Part shown: positions 8,933-18,693 of the stretch, piece by piece
Layout of the letters: each line of letters opens with the position of its first letter
How positions within the stretch are numbered: position 1 is the stretch's first letter
Source of the DNA: Pseudomonadales bacterium
GTDB taxonomy: Bacteria > Pseudomonadota > Gammaproteobacteria > Pseudomonadales > Azotimanducaceae
DNA length: 64,000 bases
Direction: 5' to 3'
Assembly (NCBI GenBank): GCA_041395945.1
Contig: JAWKZN010000002.1
Span: forward strand, 124,001-188,000
Program-made: the position numbers and the translations under genes
Notes under the pieces: generated by a model
Database searches by the model: none
Told to the model about the DNA's origin: nothing
The model's input: only the letters and a program-made list of their open reading frames with translations

Positions 8933-10584
8933 AAAACACCACTTCCCGCGTCTGCCGTATCTTCACCCTGTCGCTTCTGCTCGCGCTGGTTGCCGGATGC
9001 GGTCCGCAACCGCCGGCCACACCCCCGGCAAGTCCGGACTCCGCAGCAGTCTCTGCCAGCGTCGACCTGCGCAGCATTGGCGCTGCCATCACCGGCCGCA
9101 GTGCGCTTGCATTGCGCGACGCCCTTGCCAGCGGAGAACTGCGTGCTGCGGAGGTCACCGCCGCGTACCTGAACAGGATCGAGTCGCTGGACGATGCCGG
9201 CCCGCAACTGCACGCGATCATCGAAATCAATCCCGACGCGCGGGCGCTTGCAGAAGCACTGGATGGGCGCTTTGCGCAGAATGGCCCCGTGGGGCCGCTG
9301 CACGGCGTGCCCGTGGTGCTGAAGGCCAACATCGACACCGCCGATGCCATGGCCACCAGCGCCGGGAGCATCGCTCTGGCGGACCATCACGCCAACCGGG
9401 ACGCCTTCCTGGTGTCGCGCCTGCGCGAGGCGGGCGCCATCATCCTGGCAAAAACCAATCTCAGTGAGTGGGCCAACTTCCGCGACGACAACGCGTCAAG
9501 CGGCTGGAGCAGCCTCGGCGGACAGACCCGTAACCCCTTCGTGCTGGATCGCAACCCCTGCGGGTCCTCGAGTGGATCGGCCGTCGCCATCGCGGCAGAT
9601 CTGGCGCCGCTGGCTGTCGGTACCGAGACCGATGGCTCCATCGTCTGCCCTGCGGGGATCAACGGCATCGTCGGGATCAAACCGACGCTCGGCCTGGTGA
9701 GTCGTGGCGGCATCATTCCGATCGCGATCTCCCAGGACACCGCGGGACCCATGGCCGCTGACGTGTTGAGCGCCGCCCTGCTGCTGGAAACCCTGGCCGC
9801 TGCAGACCCTGGGGACCCGGCCGCACACTCACTGCCTACCCCGGGTTTTCTGCCGGACACCGGCAAACTCCGCCTCGACGGTCTGCGCATCGGCGTGCTG
9901 CGGGAATACTTCGGTGTCGGAACCTTCCCGCAACTGGAGAATGTCTACCAGAGCGCCGTGGACCAGCTTGTTGAACTCGGCGCGGAAATCGTCGATCCGG
10001 TGACGCTGACGCGCTCGGACGATGCGCGCGATGCCGAGTTCGAAGTCCTGCTGCACGAATTCAAAGCCGGAATCGCCGACTACCTCCAGCAGCAGGGACG
10101 GCCAGCCGGTCTCGGCAATCTCGCGGATCTGATCCTCTACAACGATACCCACAGAGACCGGGTGATGCCGATCTTCGGCCAGAGCGTCTTTCTCGAAGCC
10201 GAGGCACGGGGAGATCTGACCTCGGACACCTACATCACCGCGCTGCAGGCCAGTCAGCAGGCGCTGCGCGATGCGGTGAACGGACTGTTCCAGGATCTTC
10301 AGATCGACGCGCTCTTCCATCCGGTCAACGGGCCGGCCTGGAAAATCGACTGGGTTGCCGGTGATCGCTACAGTTTCGGTGGCACCGCCTATGTGGCTGC
10401 GGTCACCGGTTATCCGAGTGTGGCAATTCCGGCGGGACTGGTTGCCGGGCTGCCGATTGCCGTGGCATTCACCGGGCTCGCCGACACGGATCAGCAGATC
10501 ATCCAGATGGCCTGGGTTCTGGAACAGGCACTGGGTAAGCGGCCCCAGCCCCGGTTCATACCCACCCTCGAAACACAGCGCTGA
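8929..10584 (+). CDS. Amidase-signature lipoprotein
   Basis: A 551-residue amidase-signature hydrolase with a lipoprotein signal. A hydrophobic segment ends in LLLALVAGCGP, so Cys24 is the likely lipidated residue and the enzyme is probably in the envelope. The catalytic Lys is in GVPVVLKANIDTADAM and the Ser-rich motif is NPCGSSSGSAVAIAAD. GTETDGSIVCPAGINGIVG completes the Ser-cisSer-Lys set. The substrate cannot be read from sequence: amides, aryl-acyl amides and peptide amides are all possible. The ATG overlaps the folB stop (ATGA), which suggests coupling. Confidence 0.88.
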   Translation: MKNTTSRVCRIFTLSLLLALVAGCGPQPPATPPASPDSAAVSASVDLRSIGAAITGRSALALRDALASGELRAAEVTAAYLNRIESLDDAGPQLHAIIEINPDARALAEALDGRFAQNGPVGPLHGVPVVLKANIDTADAMATSAGSIALADHHANRDAFLVSRLREAGAIILAKTNLSEWANFRDDNASSGWSSLGGQTRNPFVLDRNPCGSSSGSAVAIAADLAPLAVGTETDGSIVCPAGINGIVGIKPTLGLVSRGGIIPIAISQDTAGPMAADVLSAALLLETLAAADPGDPAAHSLPTPGFLPDTGKLRLDGLRIGVLREYFGVGTFPQLENVYQSAVDQLVELGAEIVDPVTLTRSDDARDAEFEVLLHEFKAGIADYLQQQGRPAGLGNLADLILYNDTHRDRVMPIFGQSVFLEAEARGDLTSDTYITALQASQQALRDAVNGLFQDLQIDALFHPVNGPAWKIDWVAGDRYSFGGTAYVAAVTGYPSVAIPAGLVAGLPIAVAFTGLADTDQQIIQMAWVLEQALGKRPQPRFIPTLETQR

Positions 10585-10603
10585 GGGGCACCCGTTCGGA
10601 GCG

Positions 10604-11677
10604 TCAGGCCATCGGTGTGCGCTGCAGTGCCGCAATCGCATCGATTCGCGCCCGCGCCAGGGCAGCGCCCAGCGCCGCACCCGCAAGACCGCGGCTGCGC
10701 AGCGGCCCGGCAGTCACCGTCCGCGTCACGTCACGCACAGCCTGGAGCAGATCCGCCAGATCCACGTCGTGGAGCATCTCCAGAACTTCGAGCAGCGCAG
10801 CGAGGACTGAGTCCGGATTGAATCCACGAACCGAAACCAGTGCCTGGTAAACGTCTTCCGCCGGACTGTCACGCCAGCAGGTCAGCACATCCCGGTACTG
10901 CAGCACGGCAAGCGCAAGGGCACAGTGTCGACGCGGCGCCTTGATCCGCTCGCCGAATGCGCTGCAGGCATCCGGTTCCAGCACCGCCGTCATCGCTGCA
11001 TAACGCTGCTCGATGCCGGCGAGGGACACCGGCACCACGGGCAACACCCGGGCAAACTCGGCAAACCAGGGGAACAGTGCGTCAGCCTGCTGCAGCACCT
11101 CGAAGAAACGCCCGGGTGCATCGGCAGCCAGCGCCTTTTCGAGTTCGATCCAGACCCGCTCCGCGGACAGTTCGCTGAGCCGGTGTTCTGCCGCGATCTC
11201 CCGCATCAGTTCGAGCGTTTCCGGTGCAACTTGGAAGTCCGTGAGTTTTGCCGCGAATCGGGCCACCCGGAACACCCGCAAGGGATCCTCTGCGAAGGCT
11301 GGTGAGACATGACGCAGTATCCGTGCTTCCAGATCCGCCTGACCGCCGAAGGGATCGATCAACTGACCGTCAGCCGCTTCGGCCATGGCGTTTACCGTGA
11401 GATCCCGGCGCAGAAGATCCTGCTCGAGTGTCACCTCCGCGCCCGCGTGTACCGCAAATCCGCGATGGCCCGGCCCGCTGCGTCGCTCAGTACGGGCCAG
11501 CGCGTACTCCTCACCGGTTTCAGGGTGCAGAAAGACCGGAAAATCCCGGCCTACCTGCCGGTAACCCTGATCCTCCATAGCCGCCACACTGCCACCCACA
11601 ACCACCCAGTCCCGTTCCTTCACAGGCAGACCGAGCAGCCGGTCGCGTATCGCTCCACCAACCAGGTAGATTTCCAT
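10604..11677 (-). CDS. cca: CCA tRNA nucleotidyltransferase
   Basis: A 357-residue class II nucleotidyltransferase that adds or repairs the tRNA 3' CCA end. The start at MEIYLVGGAIRDRLLGLPV is set by the family N-terminus; the longer open frame upstream is GC-rich read-through. GGAIRD and KERDWVVVGG form the catalytic head, LLRRDLTVNAMAEA is the neck motif, and FRVARFAAKL follows. At 357 residues it is shorter than the ~410-residue E. coli enzyme, so the C-terminal HD phosphohydrolase domain is probably reduced or missing. It converges on the amidase gene, with 19 bases between. Confidence 0.92.
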   Translation of the reverse strand: MEIYLVGGAIRDRLLGLPVKERDWVVVGGSVAAMEDQGYRQVGRDFPVFLHPETGEEYALARTERRSGPGHRGFAVHAGAEVTLEQDLLRRDLTVNAMAEAADGQLIDPFGGQADLEARILRHVSPAFAEDPLRVFRVARFAAKLTDFQVAPETLELMREIAAEHRLSELSAERVWIELEKALAADAPGRFFEVLQQADALFPWFAEFARVLPVVPVSLAGIEQRYAAMTAVLEPDACSAFGERIKAPRRHCALALAVLQYRDVLTCWRDSPAEDVYQALVSVRGFNPDSVLAALLEVLEMLHDVDLADLLQAVRDVTRTVTAGPLRSRGLAGAALGAALARARIDAIAALQRTPMA

Positions 11678-11771
11678 GGGCGCTGCAATTTCAACAGATC
11701 GGCCGGGCAGGATACTGGATCGCAGGCTTCCTGGCAGAATCCCGCTGCCTTGCACCGACGGCAGCCGGGAC

Positions 11772-13292
11772 TCAGGCGGCCGCTTCTTCCGGTGGACAAC
11801 TGGCAGAGGCCACCACGCTGTCCTGCCAGACGGATTCCAGATGTACGGGAAAGCCCCAGAGCCGATGCAGGTGTTTGAGCACCTCGGTCGCTGAATCCCC
11901 GAGTGGACGTCGGGCATGCCGAGTGTGACGCAGCGTGAGACTGCGATCGCCGTTCAGATCCACCTTCACCACCTGAATGTTCGGTTCCCGATCGCCCAGA
12001 TTGTATTGACTGGCCAGCAGCTCCCGCACCCGCCGGTAGCCGCCGTTGTCATGAATGGCCGCTACTTCGATTTCCGGGGCCTCGTCGTCATCGACGACCC
12101 CGAACAACCGCAGTTCGCGCATCACCCGGGGAGACAGAAACTGCTGGATGAAGGACTCGTCCTTGAAATCGCGCATCGCGCCGTGCAGCACCCTCTGCCA
12201 GTTGCCGCCCGCGATGTCAGGGAACCATTCGCGATCCTCTGCGGTCGGTTCCATGCACATGCGCTTGAGATCGGCGTAGATGGCAAAGCCGAGTGCGTAG
12301 GGATTCACTCCGCGGTAGCCGGGATGATCGAATCCCGGCTGAAACAGCACCGCCGTGTGGGACGCCAGAAACTCCATCATGAAGCCGTCTGTGACCAGAC
12401 CTTCGTCATAGAGCTGATTGAGCAGCGTGTAGTGCCAGAACGACGCCCAGCCTTCGTTCATCACCTGAGTCTGGCGCTGGGGATAAAAGTACTGGGCGAT
12501 CTTGCGCACGATGCGGATAATTTCCCGCTGCCAGGGTTCGAGCAGGGGCGCATTCTTCTCGACAAAGTAGAGCAGGTTTTCCTGGGGCTCGCAGGGAAAA
12601 CAGGGGGTTTCGTCCCGGTCCATCTCCTGTGCCCGGGGCAGTGTGCGCCACAGATCGTTGATGGTGCGCTGCACGTATTCCGCGCGCTCAGCCTGACGCC
12701 GCTTCTCTTCCTCAGCCGAGATCGGATAGGGCCGCTTGTAGCGATCCACACCATAGCTCATCAGTGCATGGCAGGAATCGAGTATCTCTTCCACCGCCTT
12801 CACGCCATGTCTTTCTTCGCAGGAGCGGATGTAGTTCCGCGCAAACAGCAGGTAGTCGATGATGGCGCCCGCATCCGTCCAGCTCCTGAACAGATAATTG
12901 CCTTTGAAAAAGGAATTGTGTCCGTAGCAGGCATGGGCGATCACCAGTGCCTGCATGGTCATACTGTTTTCTTCCATCAGGTAGCTGATACAGGGATTCG
13001 AGTTGATGACAATTTCGTAAGCAAGACCCATCACGCCCCGCTGATAGTTGCGCTGCACTTCCACGAACTGCTTACCGAAAGACCAGTGGCTGTAGCCCAG
13101 GGGCATTCCGATCGAGGCATAGGCATCCATCATCTGATCCGAGCGGATGATTTCGATCTGATTGGGATAAGTATCCAGTCCGAAGCCTTCCGCAATACGG
13201 CCGATTTCACGGTCGTAGTCGCCGATGAGCTCAAAGTTCCAGTCGCTGCCTTCCGAGAGCGGCTGTCGGGTCCGCGCCCTGTTTCCGCTCAT
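11772..13292 (-). CDS. SpoVR family protein (YcgB-like)
   Basis: A 506-residue soluble protein of the SpoVR/YcgB family. Its biochemical role is unknown, though it is linked to stationary phase and stress in proteobacteria. Conserved stretches include YPNQIEIIRSDQMMDAYAS, GMPLGYSHWSFGKQF, IVINSNPCISYLMEENSM and VIAHACYGHNSFFKGN, then NEGWASFWHYTLLNQLYDEG. I used the ATG at 13290-13292, because the longer frame would run through the upstream gene. It overlaps the YeaH gene by 4 bases, and the trio PrkA-YeaH-SpoVR is a conserved operon. Confidence 0.93.
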   Translation of the reverse strand: MSGNRARTRQPLSEGSDWNFELIGDYDREIGRIAEGFGLDTYPNQIEIIRSDQMMDAYASIGMPLGYSHWSFGKQFVEVQRNYQRGVMGLAYEIVINSNPCISYLMEENSMTMQALVIAHACYGHNSFFKGNYLFRSWTDAGAIIDYLLFARNYIRSCEERHGVKAVEEILDSCHALMSYGVDRYKRPYPISAEEEKRRQAERAEYVQRTINDLWRTLPRAQEMDRDETPCFPCEPQENLLYFVEKNAPLLEPWQREIIRIVRKIAQYFYPQRQTQVMNEGWASFWHYTLLNQLYDEGLVTDGFMMEFLASHTAVLFQPGFDHPGYRGVNPYALGFAIYADLKRMCMEPTAEDREWFPDIAGGNWQRVLHGAMRDFKDESFIQQFLSPRVMRELRLFGVVDDDEAPEIEVAAIHDNGGYRRVRELLASQYNLGDREPNIQVVKVDLNGDRSLTLRHTRHARRPLGDSATEVLKHLHRLWGFPVHLESVWQDSVVASASCPPEEAAA

Positions 13293-14554
13293 GCTGCATC
13301 CCTCTTCTGAAAGAGATCGTGGAACACGGGAAAGATGTCGCCCGGCGTCATGATCTGTCTCTGGGCAAAGGTATTCGGAAATTTCTTCGCGACCTCTTCG
13401 TATTCGCGCCACAGCGCCTGGTGGCTGCGCTGGGTGATTTCCACATAAGCGAAGTACTGCACCAGCGGCAGCAGCTGTTCTTCCAGGACCTTTCTGCAGA
13501 CCGGAGAATCGTCGTTCCAGTTGTCGCCGTCTGAGGCCTGGGCGCCATAGATGTTCCACTGATTCGGCGAATACTTTTTCTCGATCACCTCGTGCATGAG
13601 CTTCAGAGCGCTCGACACCACGGTCCCGCCGGTTTCCCGGGAGTAGAAGAACTCCTGCTCGTCCACCTCCTTGGCTACTGTGTGATGCCGGATGAAGACA
13701 ACTTCGGTACGCTGATAGTGCCGCTTCAGGAACATGTACAGCAGCAGGTAAAAGCGCTTCGCCATGTCCTTGATCTGCTGATCCATGGATCCTGACACAT
13801 CCATCAGACAGAACATCACCGCCTGGGAGGTCGGCAGCGGCTTCTTCAGATGCAGGTGATAGCGCAGATCGTTGGTGTCCAGAAAGGGCACCCTGGCGAT
13901 CCGCCGTTCCAGTTTGCCGATTTCCTCGCGCAGCCGGTACACGGACAGTTCGTCACCATCCCGGGCTGCTTCCGCGAGTTTTTCTTCGGCGGCAGCGAGC
14001 AGCTTCCGGGACTCGCCGGACAGGGCTATGCGGCGCGCCTTGGATGCCCGCAATGATCGCAGCACCGAGAGTTTCGCCGGCACACCGTCCGTGCTGAAAC
14101 CCGCATGCTCGTATTTGAAACTGTGGTTTCCCTTGAGATGGCGTTTGGTGAGATTCGGCAGGGCCAGGTCGTCGAAGAGGAACTCCAGGAACTCCTCCTG
14201 GGAGATCTGAAAGGCAAACTCGTCCATACCTTCCCCGGAATTGGCCGCCTCTCCACCTGCACCTCCACCACCGCCGCCTTCCGGACGCTTGATCCGGTCT
14301 CCGGCCACGAACTCCCTGTTGCCGGGATGGACGACGCTGCGATTTCCGCCTGAGCCGTGCTGAAAAACCGGCTCAGACAGGTCGTCTGCGGGAATCACGA
14401 CTTCTTCGCCGCGATCCATATCGGTTATGGAGCGTTTGGATACCGCCTCGGTCACCGCCTCCTTGATGCGCTTCCGGTATCGGTCCAGGAAGCGCTGACG
14501 ATTAACCGTGCTCTTGTTTTTCGCATTCAGTCTGCGATCGATGATGTACGACAC
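13289..14554 (-). CDS. yeaH: DUF444 / UPF0229 protein YeaH
   Basis: A 421-residue protein with a C-terminal von Willebrand-A-like fold. The MIDAS-type motif MFCLMDVSGSMDQQIKDMAK is near residue 255, and FIRHHTVAKEVDEQEFFYSR and ETGGTVVSSALKLM follow. The N-terminus MSYIIDRRLNAKNKSTVNRQ and the glycine-rich linker near residue 95 match the YeaH family. In enterobacteria yeaH is co-transcribed with the kinase gene yeaG/prkA under stress. Here it starts 23 bases after prkA ends and overlaps spoVR by 4 bases. Confidence 0.94.
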   Translation of the reverse strand: MSYIIDRRLNAKNKSTVNRQRFLDRYRKRIKEAVTEAVSKRSITDMDRGEEVVIPADDLSEPVFQHGSGGNRSVVHPGNREFVAGDRIKRPEGGGGGGAGGEAANSGEGMDEFAFQISQEEFLEFLFDDLALPNLTKRHLKGNHSFKYEHAGFSTDGVPAKLSVLRSLRASKARRIALSGESRKLLAAAEEKLAEAARDGDELSVYRLREEIGKLERRIARVPFLDTNDLRYHLHLKKPLPTSQAVMFCLMDVSGSMDQQIKDMAKRFYLLLYMFLKRHYQRTEVVFIRHHTVAKEVDEQEFFYSRETGGTVVSSALKLMHEVIEKKYSPNQWNIYGAQASDGDNWNDDSPVCRKVLEEQLLPLVQYFAYVEITQRSHQALWREYEEVAKKFPNTFAQRQIMTPGDIFPVFHDLFQKRDAA

Positions 14555-14577
14555 GACACCCCTCCGTCATGTATCGA

Positions 14578-16500
14578 TCATTGCGACTTGCGCACTCTCA
14601 GATACCATTCCGCCAGCAGCCGCACCTGCTTTTCCGTGTAGCCGCGGCGCACCATGCGGGCCACGAAATCATCGTGCTTGCGCTGATCGTCGCTGGAGGA
14701 CTTGGCGTTGAAAGAGATGACCGGCAACAGATCCTCCGTGTTCGAAAACATCTTCTTCTCGATCACCGTGCGCAGCTTCTCGTAGCTCAGCCAGGAGGGA
14801 TTGTGGCCGTTGTTGTTGGCCCTCGCCCGCAGCACGAAGTTCACGATCTCATTACGGAAATCCTTCGGATTGCTGATACCGGCAGGCTTTTCGATCTTCT
14901 CCAGTTCCTCGTTCAGTGTCGCCCGGTTGAGAATGTCTCCGGTCTCCGGATCCCGATACTCCTGATCCTGAATCCAGAAGTCCGCATAGGTGACGTAGCG
15001 GTCGAAGATGTTCTGCCCGTACTCCGAGTAGGACTCGAGATAGGCAGTCTGGATTTCCTTGCCGATGAACTCCACGTACTTCGGCGACAGGAACTCCTTG
15101 ATGTAACGCAGCAGGCGATCCCGGGTCTCCTGATCGTACTGTTCCTGCTCGATCTGCTGTTCGAGCACGTACATCAGATGGACCGGATTTGCGGCCACTT
15201 CGGTGGCATCGAAATTGAACACTTTGGAGAGAATCTTGAACGCGAAACGGGTGGACTGCCCGCTCATGCCTTCCGCAACTCCGGCGCCGTCCCGGTATTC
15301 CTGAATGCTCTTCGCCTTCGGGTCGGTGTCTTTGAGGTTTTCACCGTCGTAGACGCGCATTTTCGAGTACACGCTGGAATTTTCGGGTTCTTTCAAACGG
15401 GAAAGCACCGAGTACTGGGCCAGCATGCGCAGCGTATCAGGCGCACAGGGTGCCGCATGCAGAGAACTGTCGGAGATCAGTTTCTGATAGATTTTGATCT
15501 CTTCGCTCACTCTCAGACAGTACGGCACCTTCACAATGTAGACACGGTCGATGAAGGCTTCGTTGTTCTTGTTGTTGCGGAACGTCTGCCATTCGGATTC
15601 GTTGGAATGCGCCAGAATGATGCCGTCGAAAGGAATCGCTCCGATGGCTTCGGTACCGTTGTAGTTGCCTTCCTGGGTTGCTGTCAGCAGCGGATGCAGC
15701 ACCTTGATCGGCGCCTTGAACATCTCCACGAATTCGAGCATGCCCTGGTTTGCCTTGCAGAGGCCGCCGGAGAAACTGTAGGCATCCGGATCGTTCTGCT
15801 CGAAATCTTCGAGCTTGCGGATATCCACCTTGCCTACCAGCGCGGAGATGTCCTGGTTGTTTTCATCGCCCGGCTCGGTCTTCGCGACCGCCACCTGATC
15901 GAGAATCGACGGCAACTTCTTCACCACCCGGAACTGGGTGATGTCTCCGCCCATCTCTTTCAGGCGTTTGGCCGCCCAGGGTGACATCACACCGCGGATG
16001 TAGCGGCTGGGAATACCGTACTCCTCTTCGAGGATGGCGCTGTCCTCCAGCGGATCGAACAGCCCGAGCGGCGATTCGTTTACCGGCGAGCCTTTCAACG
16101 CGTAGAACGGCGTGCGCTGCATCAGCGACTTGAGCTTCTCCGCCAGCGAACTCTTGCCGCCGCCCACCGGACCCAGCAGATACAGGATCTGCTTGCGCTC
16201 TTCGAGGCCCTGCGCCGCATGGCGGAAGAACGAGACGATCTGCTCGATGCATTCTTCCATGCCGTAGAACTCGCCGAAGGCGGGGTAGCGTTTGATGATC
16301 TTGTTGGAAAAGATTCTCGAGAGCCGGGAATCTTTTGAGGTGTCTACGAACTCCGGCTCTCCGATGGCGAGCAGAAGTCGTTCCGAGGCGGTGGCATAGA
16401 CGCTGGGGTCCTGCCTGCAGAGATCCAGATACTCCGTGAGCGAAAGCTCCTCTTCCAGCGCAGCGTCATAACGATGCTGATAGTGTTCGAATACTCCCAT
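14578..16500 (-). CDS. prkA: PrkA family serine protein kinase (YeaG)
   Basis: A 640-residue protein with an N-terminal AAA+ domain and a C-terminal PrkA kinase-like domain. The Walker A motif LLGPVGGGKSSLAEKL has its Lys at residue 116. GIILAHSNESEWQTFRNNKN and YIVKVPYCLRVSEEIKIYQ follow in the ATPase part. The tail carries YTEKQVRLLAEWYLRVRKSQ. PrkA is tied to nitrogen and carbon stress responses in enterobacteria and to sporulation in Bacillus. It heads the PrkA-YeaH-SpoVR operon. The 180 bases upstream contain no gene but hold short dyads. Confidence 0.95.
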   Translation of the reverse strand: MGVFEHYQHRYDAALEEELSLTEYLDLCRQDPSVYATASERLLLAIGEPEFVDTSKDSRLSRIFSNKIIKRYPAFGEFYGMEECIEQIVSFFRHAAQGLEERKQILYLLGPVGGGKSSLAEKLKSLMQRTPFYALKGSPVNESPLGLFDPLEDSAILEEEYGIPSRYIRGVMSPWAAKRLKEMGGDITQFRVVKKLPSILDQVAVAKTEPGDENNQDISALVGKVDIRKLEDFEQNDPDAYSFSGGLCKANQGMLEFVEMFKAPIKVLHPLLTATQEGNYNGTEAIGAIPFDGIILAHSNESEWQTFRNNKNNEAFIDRVYIVKVPYCLRVSEEIKIYQKLISDSSLHAAPCAPDTLRMLAQYSVLSRLKEPENSSVYSKMRVYDGENLKDTDPKAKSIQEYRDGAGVAEGMSGQSTRFAFKILSKVFNFDATEVAANPVHLMYVLEQQIEQEQYDQETRDRLLRYIKEFLSPKYVEFIGKEIQTAYLESYSEYGQNIFDRYVTYADFWIQDQEYRDPETGDILNRATLNEELEKIEKPAGISNPKDFRNEIVNFVLRARANNNGHNPSWLSYEKLRTVIEKKMFSNTEDLLPVISFNAKSSSDDQRKHDDFVARMVRRGYTEKQVRLLAEWYLRVRKSQ

Positions 16501-16680
16501 GGCCAGCTCTCCTTTGCTGCTTCCGGTTGTCCGAAGCTTGAAGCTACTAACGCTTCTACATTGGATCCTAGATGTGAATCACAGTTTCGCAAGAAGGAGT
16601 GCCGGTCGGATGGTCGGACGGTAGGATCTGTGCTACCAGCGGTCGCAGGGGCGGCAGCGGATGCCGGAATCAGGCAACGG

Positions 16681-17505
16681 CTATGTGGAATGACGCTCGA
16701 TCGCCTGGACTTCTGTGTATTCACCGGTCTCGAGACACAGTGCGGTGAGCGATCGTCCCCAGACACAGCCGGTATCGAGACCGATCAGATCCGCATGGCC
16801 CGTCTGACCCTCGATGGCCGCCCAGTGCCCGAACAGAAGTTTTATTCCCAGCGGAGCAGCCGCCCGCAGCTCAAACCAGGGAATCAGCCCCGCCGGCGCC
16901 TCGGCCAGCCCGCCTTTGTGAGAGAAATCCAGAGCACCATCCGCGTGCAGCAGGCGCATTCGAGTGAGGTAGTTGGTGATCAGCCGCCAGCGATCCATGC
17001 CGGTAAGATCATCCCGCCATCTGGCCGGCCTGTTGCCGTACATGCCCTCGAAATAGCTCCGGTGCGCGTCTGAGCGCAGCACCATCTCCACTTCCTGCGC
17101 ATATCCGTACGCTGCCTCCAGACCCCACATGGGGGGTATACCGGCATGCACCATCGCATATCCGAGATCGGCATCCACCAGCAGCAGAGGTTGCCGCCGG
17201 TACCAGCGGGCAATCGCATCGCAGTCGGGCGCAGCAAGCACGTCCTGAAATGTATCGCCTCGATTGGCCTTGTGGCCGCCGAGACAGATCGCCAGAAAAT
17301 GGAGGTCGTGGTTGCCCAGCACAGTCACGGCTGACTGACCAAACGACATGATCAGCCGCAACACCTCGAGGTTCTGGTGACCCCTGTTTATCAGATCACC
17401 GACCAGCCAGAGTCGATCCTGGGCAGGATCGAAAGCGATCCGCTCCAGCAGCGCACACAGCTCGCCATAGCAGCCCTGCACGTCTCCTATCGCGTAGGTG
17501 GTCAC
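16681..17505 (-). CDS. apaH: Symmetrical bis(5'-nucleosyl)-tetraphosphatase ApaH
   Basis: A 274-residue metallophosphatase that cleaves Ap4A to two ADP. Metal-binding blocks are TYAIGDVQGCYGELCALLE at residues 3-21, LWLVGDLINRGHQNLEVL, and VTVLGNHDLHFLA. MVHAGIPPMWGLE and LLFGHWAAIEGQT carry later ligands. The gene order pdxA-rsmA-apaG-apaH on one strand matches the conserved gammaproteobacterial cluster. Confidence 0.97.
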   Translation of the reverse strand: MTTYAIGDVQGCYGELCALLERIAFDPAQDRLWLVGDLINRGHQNLEVLRLIMSFGQSAVTVLGNHDLHFLAICLGGHKANRGDTFQDVLAAPDCDAIARWYRRQPLLLVDADLGYAMVHAGIPPMWGLEAAYGYAQEVEMVLRSDAHRSYFEGMYGNRPARWRDDLTGMDRWRLITNYLTRMRLLHADGALDFSHKGGLAEAPAGLIPWFELRAAAPLGIKLLFGHWAAIEGQTGHADLIGLDTGCVWGRSLTALCLETGEYTEVQAIERHST

Positions 17506-17538
17506 GCTACGCGGCCCCGGAAACAGCCGCCGCCCGGG

Positions 17539-17922
17539 TCAGTGCACGATCCTCGGCATGGAAAGTGACGGGATGGAAAGTGAAAAAGCAGGAATGTCCG
17601 CAAGAAACAGGGTCCCGTCGTCCCGCTCGAACTCGTAATGTCCTTGCATGCTGCCCACGGGTGTCTTGAGAATGGCCGCACTGGTGTAGCGGAATCGCTC
17701 ACCCGGTTCGAGGCGCGGCCGCTTGCCGACCACGCCCGCGCCCTTGACCTCCTCCACGCCGCCATCCGCATCGGTGATCAGCCACCGGCGGTTGAGCAGA
17801 CGGGCCGGCGAGCTGCCTTCGTTGGCGATCGTGATGGTATAGGCGAAGACGAAGCGCTGCTGATCCGGATCGGATTCTGCCTCGATGTAGCGCGGTTGCA
17901 CGTCGATCGATATCTGCGTCAT
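17539..17922 (-). CDS. apaG: ApaG (CorD) domain protein
   Basis: A 127-residue single ApaG/CorD beta-sandwich domain. Typical motifs are QPRYIEAESDPDQQRFVFAY, TITIANEGSSPARLLNRRW and VEEVKGAGVVGKRPRLEPGE, with GSMQGHYEFERDDGTLF near the end. Its biochemical role is not settled; it is associated with divalent cation and nucleotide phenotypes. It sits one base downstream of rsmA and 33 bases upstream of apaH. Confidence 0.96.
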   Translation of the reverse strand: MTQISIDVQPRYIEAESDPDQQRFVFAYTITIANEGSSPARLLNRRWLITDADGGVEEVKGAGVVGKRPRLEPGERFRYTSAAILKTPVGSMQGHYEFERDDGTLFLADIPAFSLSIPSLSMPRIVH

Positions 17923-18693
17923 TCATCGCTCTCCCGGGGACGACGCCACCACATTGGTGATGTCCACGTATTGTTGCACGCTGAGCTGATCGGCTCGCGC
18001 ACCCGCGTCCACTCCCGCCCGGTCCCAGTCGACCTCGAAACGCTTGAGAGCGTTCGCAATACGTTTGCGACGGCCGGAAAATGCAACCCGCAGGACCTGA
18101 CCCAGGGCGTGGACATCCACCTGCTGCGGAGAGGACCGCGGCACCAGGCGCAGGACCTGGGAATGCACTTTAGGCGGCGGGACGAAGGCTTCCGGCGGCA
18201 CATCGAACAGCGCCTCCACTTCGCAGTGATACTGGGTGATGACGGTCAGCCGCCCCCAGGCCTTGGTACCCGGCTCGGCAGCCAGACGGGCGCCAAGCTC
18301 CCTCTGCACCATGAAGTGCATGTCGGTGATGGCACCGATGCTCTCGAACAGCTTCATCAGCAGCGGGGTGGTGATGTTGTAGGGCAGATTGCCGACGATG
18401 CGCCAGCCTGGCGGGTCGAGCAACCTGTCCACGTCTACTTTCAGAATGTCCGCGCTGTGCAGCTCGATGCCGTGGAAGCGTGCCAGCAGCGGGGCGATCA
18501 GATCCCGATCGATCTCCACAGCCTGGTAGCGTCGGCTGCTGCCGAAAAGCTGAGCCGTCAGCGCTCCATGCCCGGGGCCGATTTCGAGAAGCTGGTCATC
18601 GGCGCGGGGACGTACTGCGCTCCCGATCTGCTGGAGCACACCCTCGTCTTCGAGAAAGTGCTGGCCGAAGCGTTTTCGCGCGAAGTGTTTCAT
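17923..18693 (-). CDS. rsmA: 16S rRNA dimethyladenosine transferase RsmA (KsgA)
   Basis: A 256-residue methyltransferase that dimethylates two adjacent adenosines in helix 45 of 16S rRNA. Features are RKRFGQHFLEDEGVL at the N-terminus, the SAM motif LLEIGPGHGALTAQLFG, and the catalytic IVGNLPYNITTPLLMKLF. FVPPPKVHSQVLRLVP follows in the C-terminal part. It overlaps pdxA by 2 bases (a stop and start pair), in the pdxA-rsmA-apaG-apaH cluster. Confidence 0.97.
   Translation of the reverse strand: MKHFARKRFGQHFLEDEGVLQQIGSAVRPRADDQLLEIGPGHGALTAQLFGSSRRYQAVEIDRDLIAPLLARFHGIELHSADILKVDVDRLLDPPGWRIVGNLPYNITTPLLMKLFESIGAITDMHFMVQRELGARLAAEPGTKAWGRLTVITQYHCEVEALFDVPPEAFVPPPKVHSQVLRLVPRSSPQQVDVHALGQVLRVAFSGRRKRIANALKRFEVDWDRAGVDAGARADQLSVQQYVDITNVVASSPGER

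Noticed and set aside
11916..13310. 464-residue plus-strand open frame
   Set aside because: Antisense to the SpoVR gene, whose protein is clearly conserved.
16573..16583. TGTGAATCACA as a Crp site upstream of prkA
   Set aside because: The half-sites are one base apart, not six, so it does not fit Crp.
16589..16604. Sigma-54-like CGGCAC...TTGC upstream of prkA
   Set aside because: The GG to GC spacing is one base longer than the strict -24/-12 arrangement, and the first base differs.
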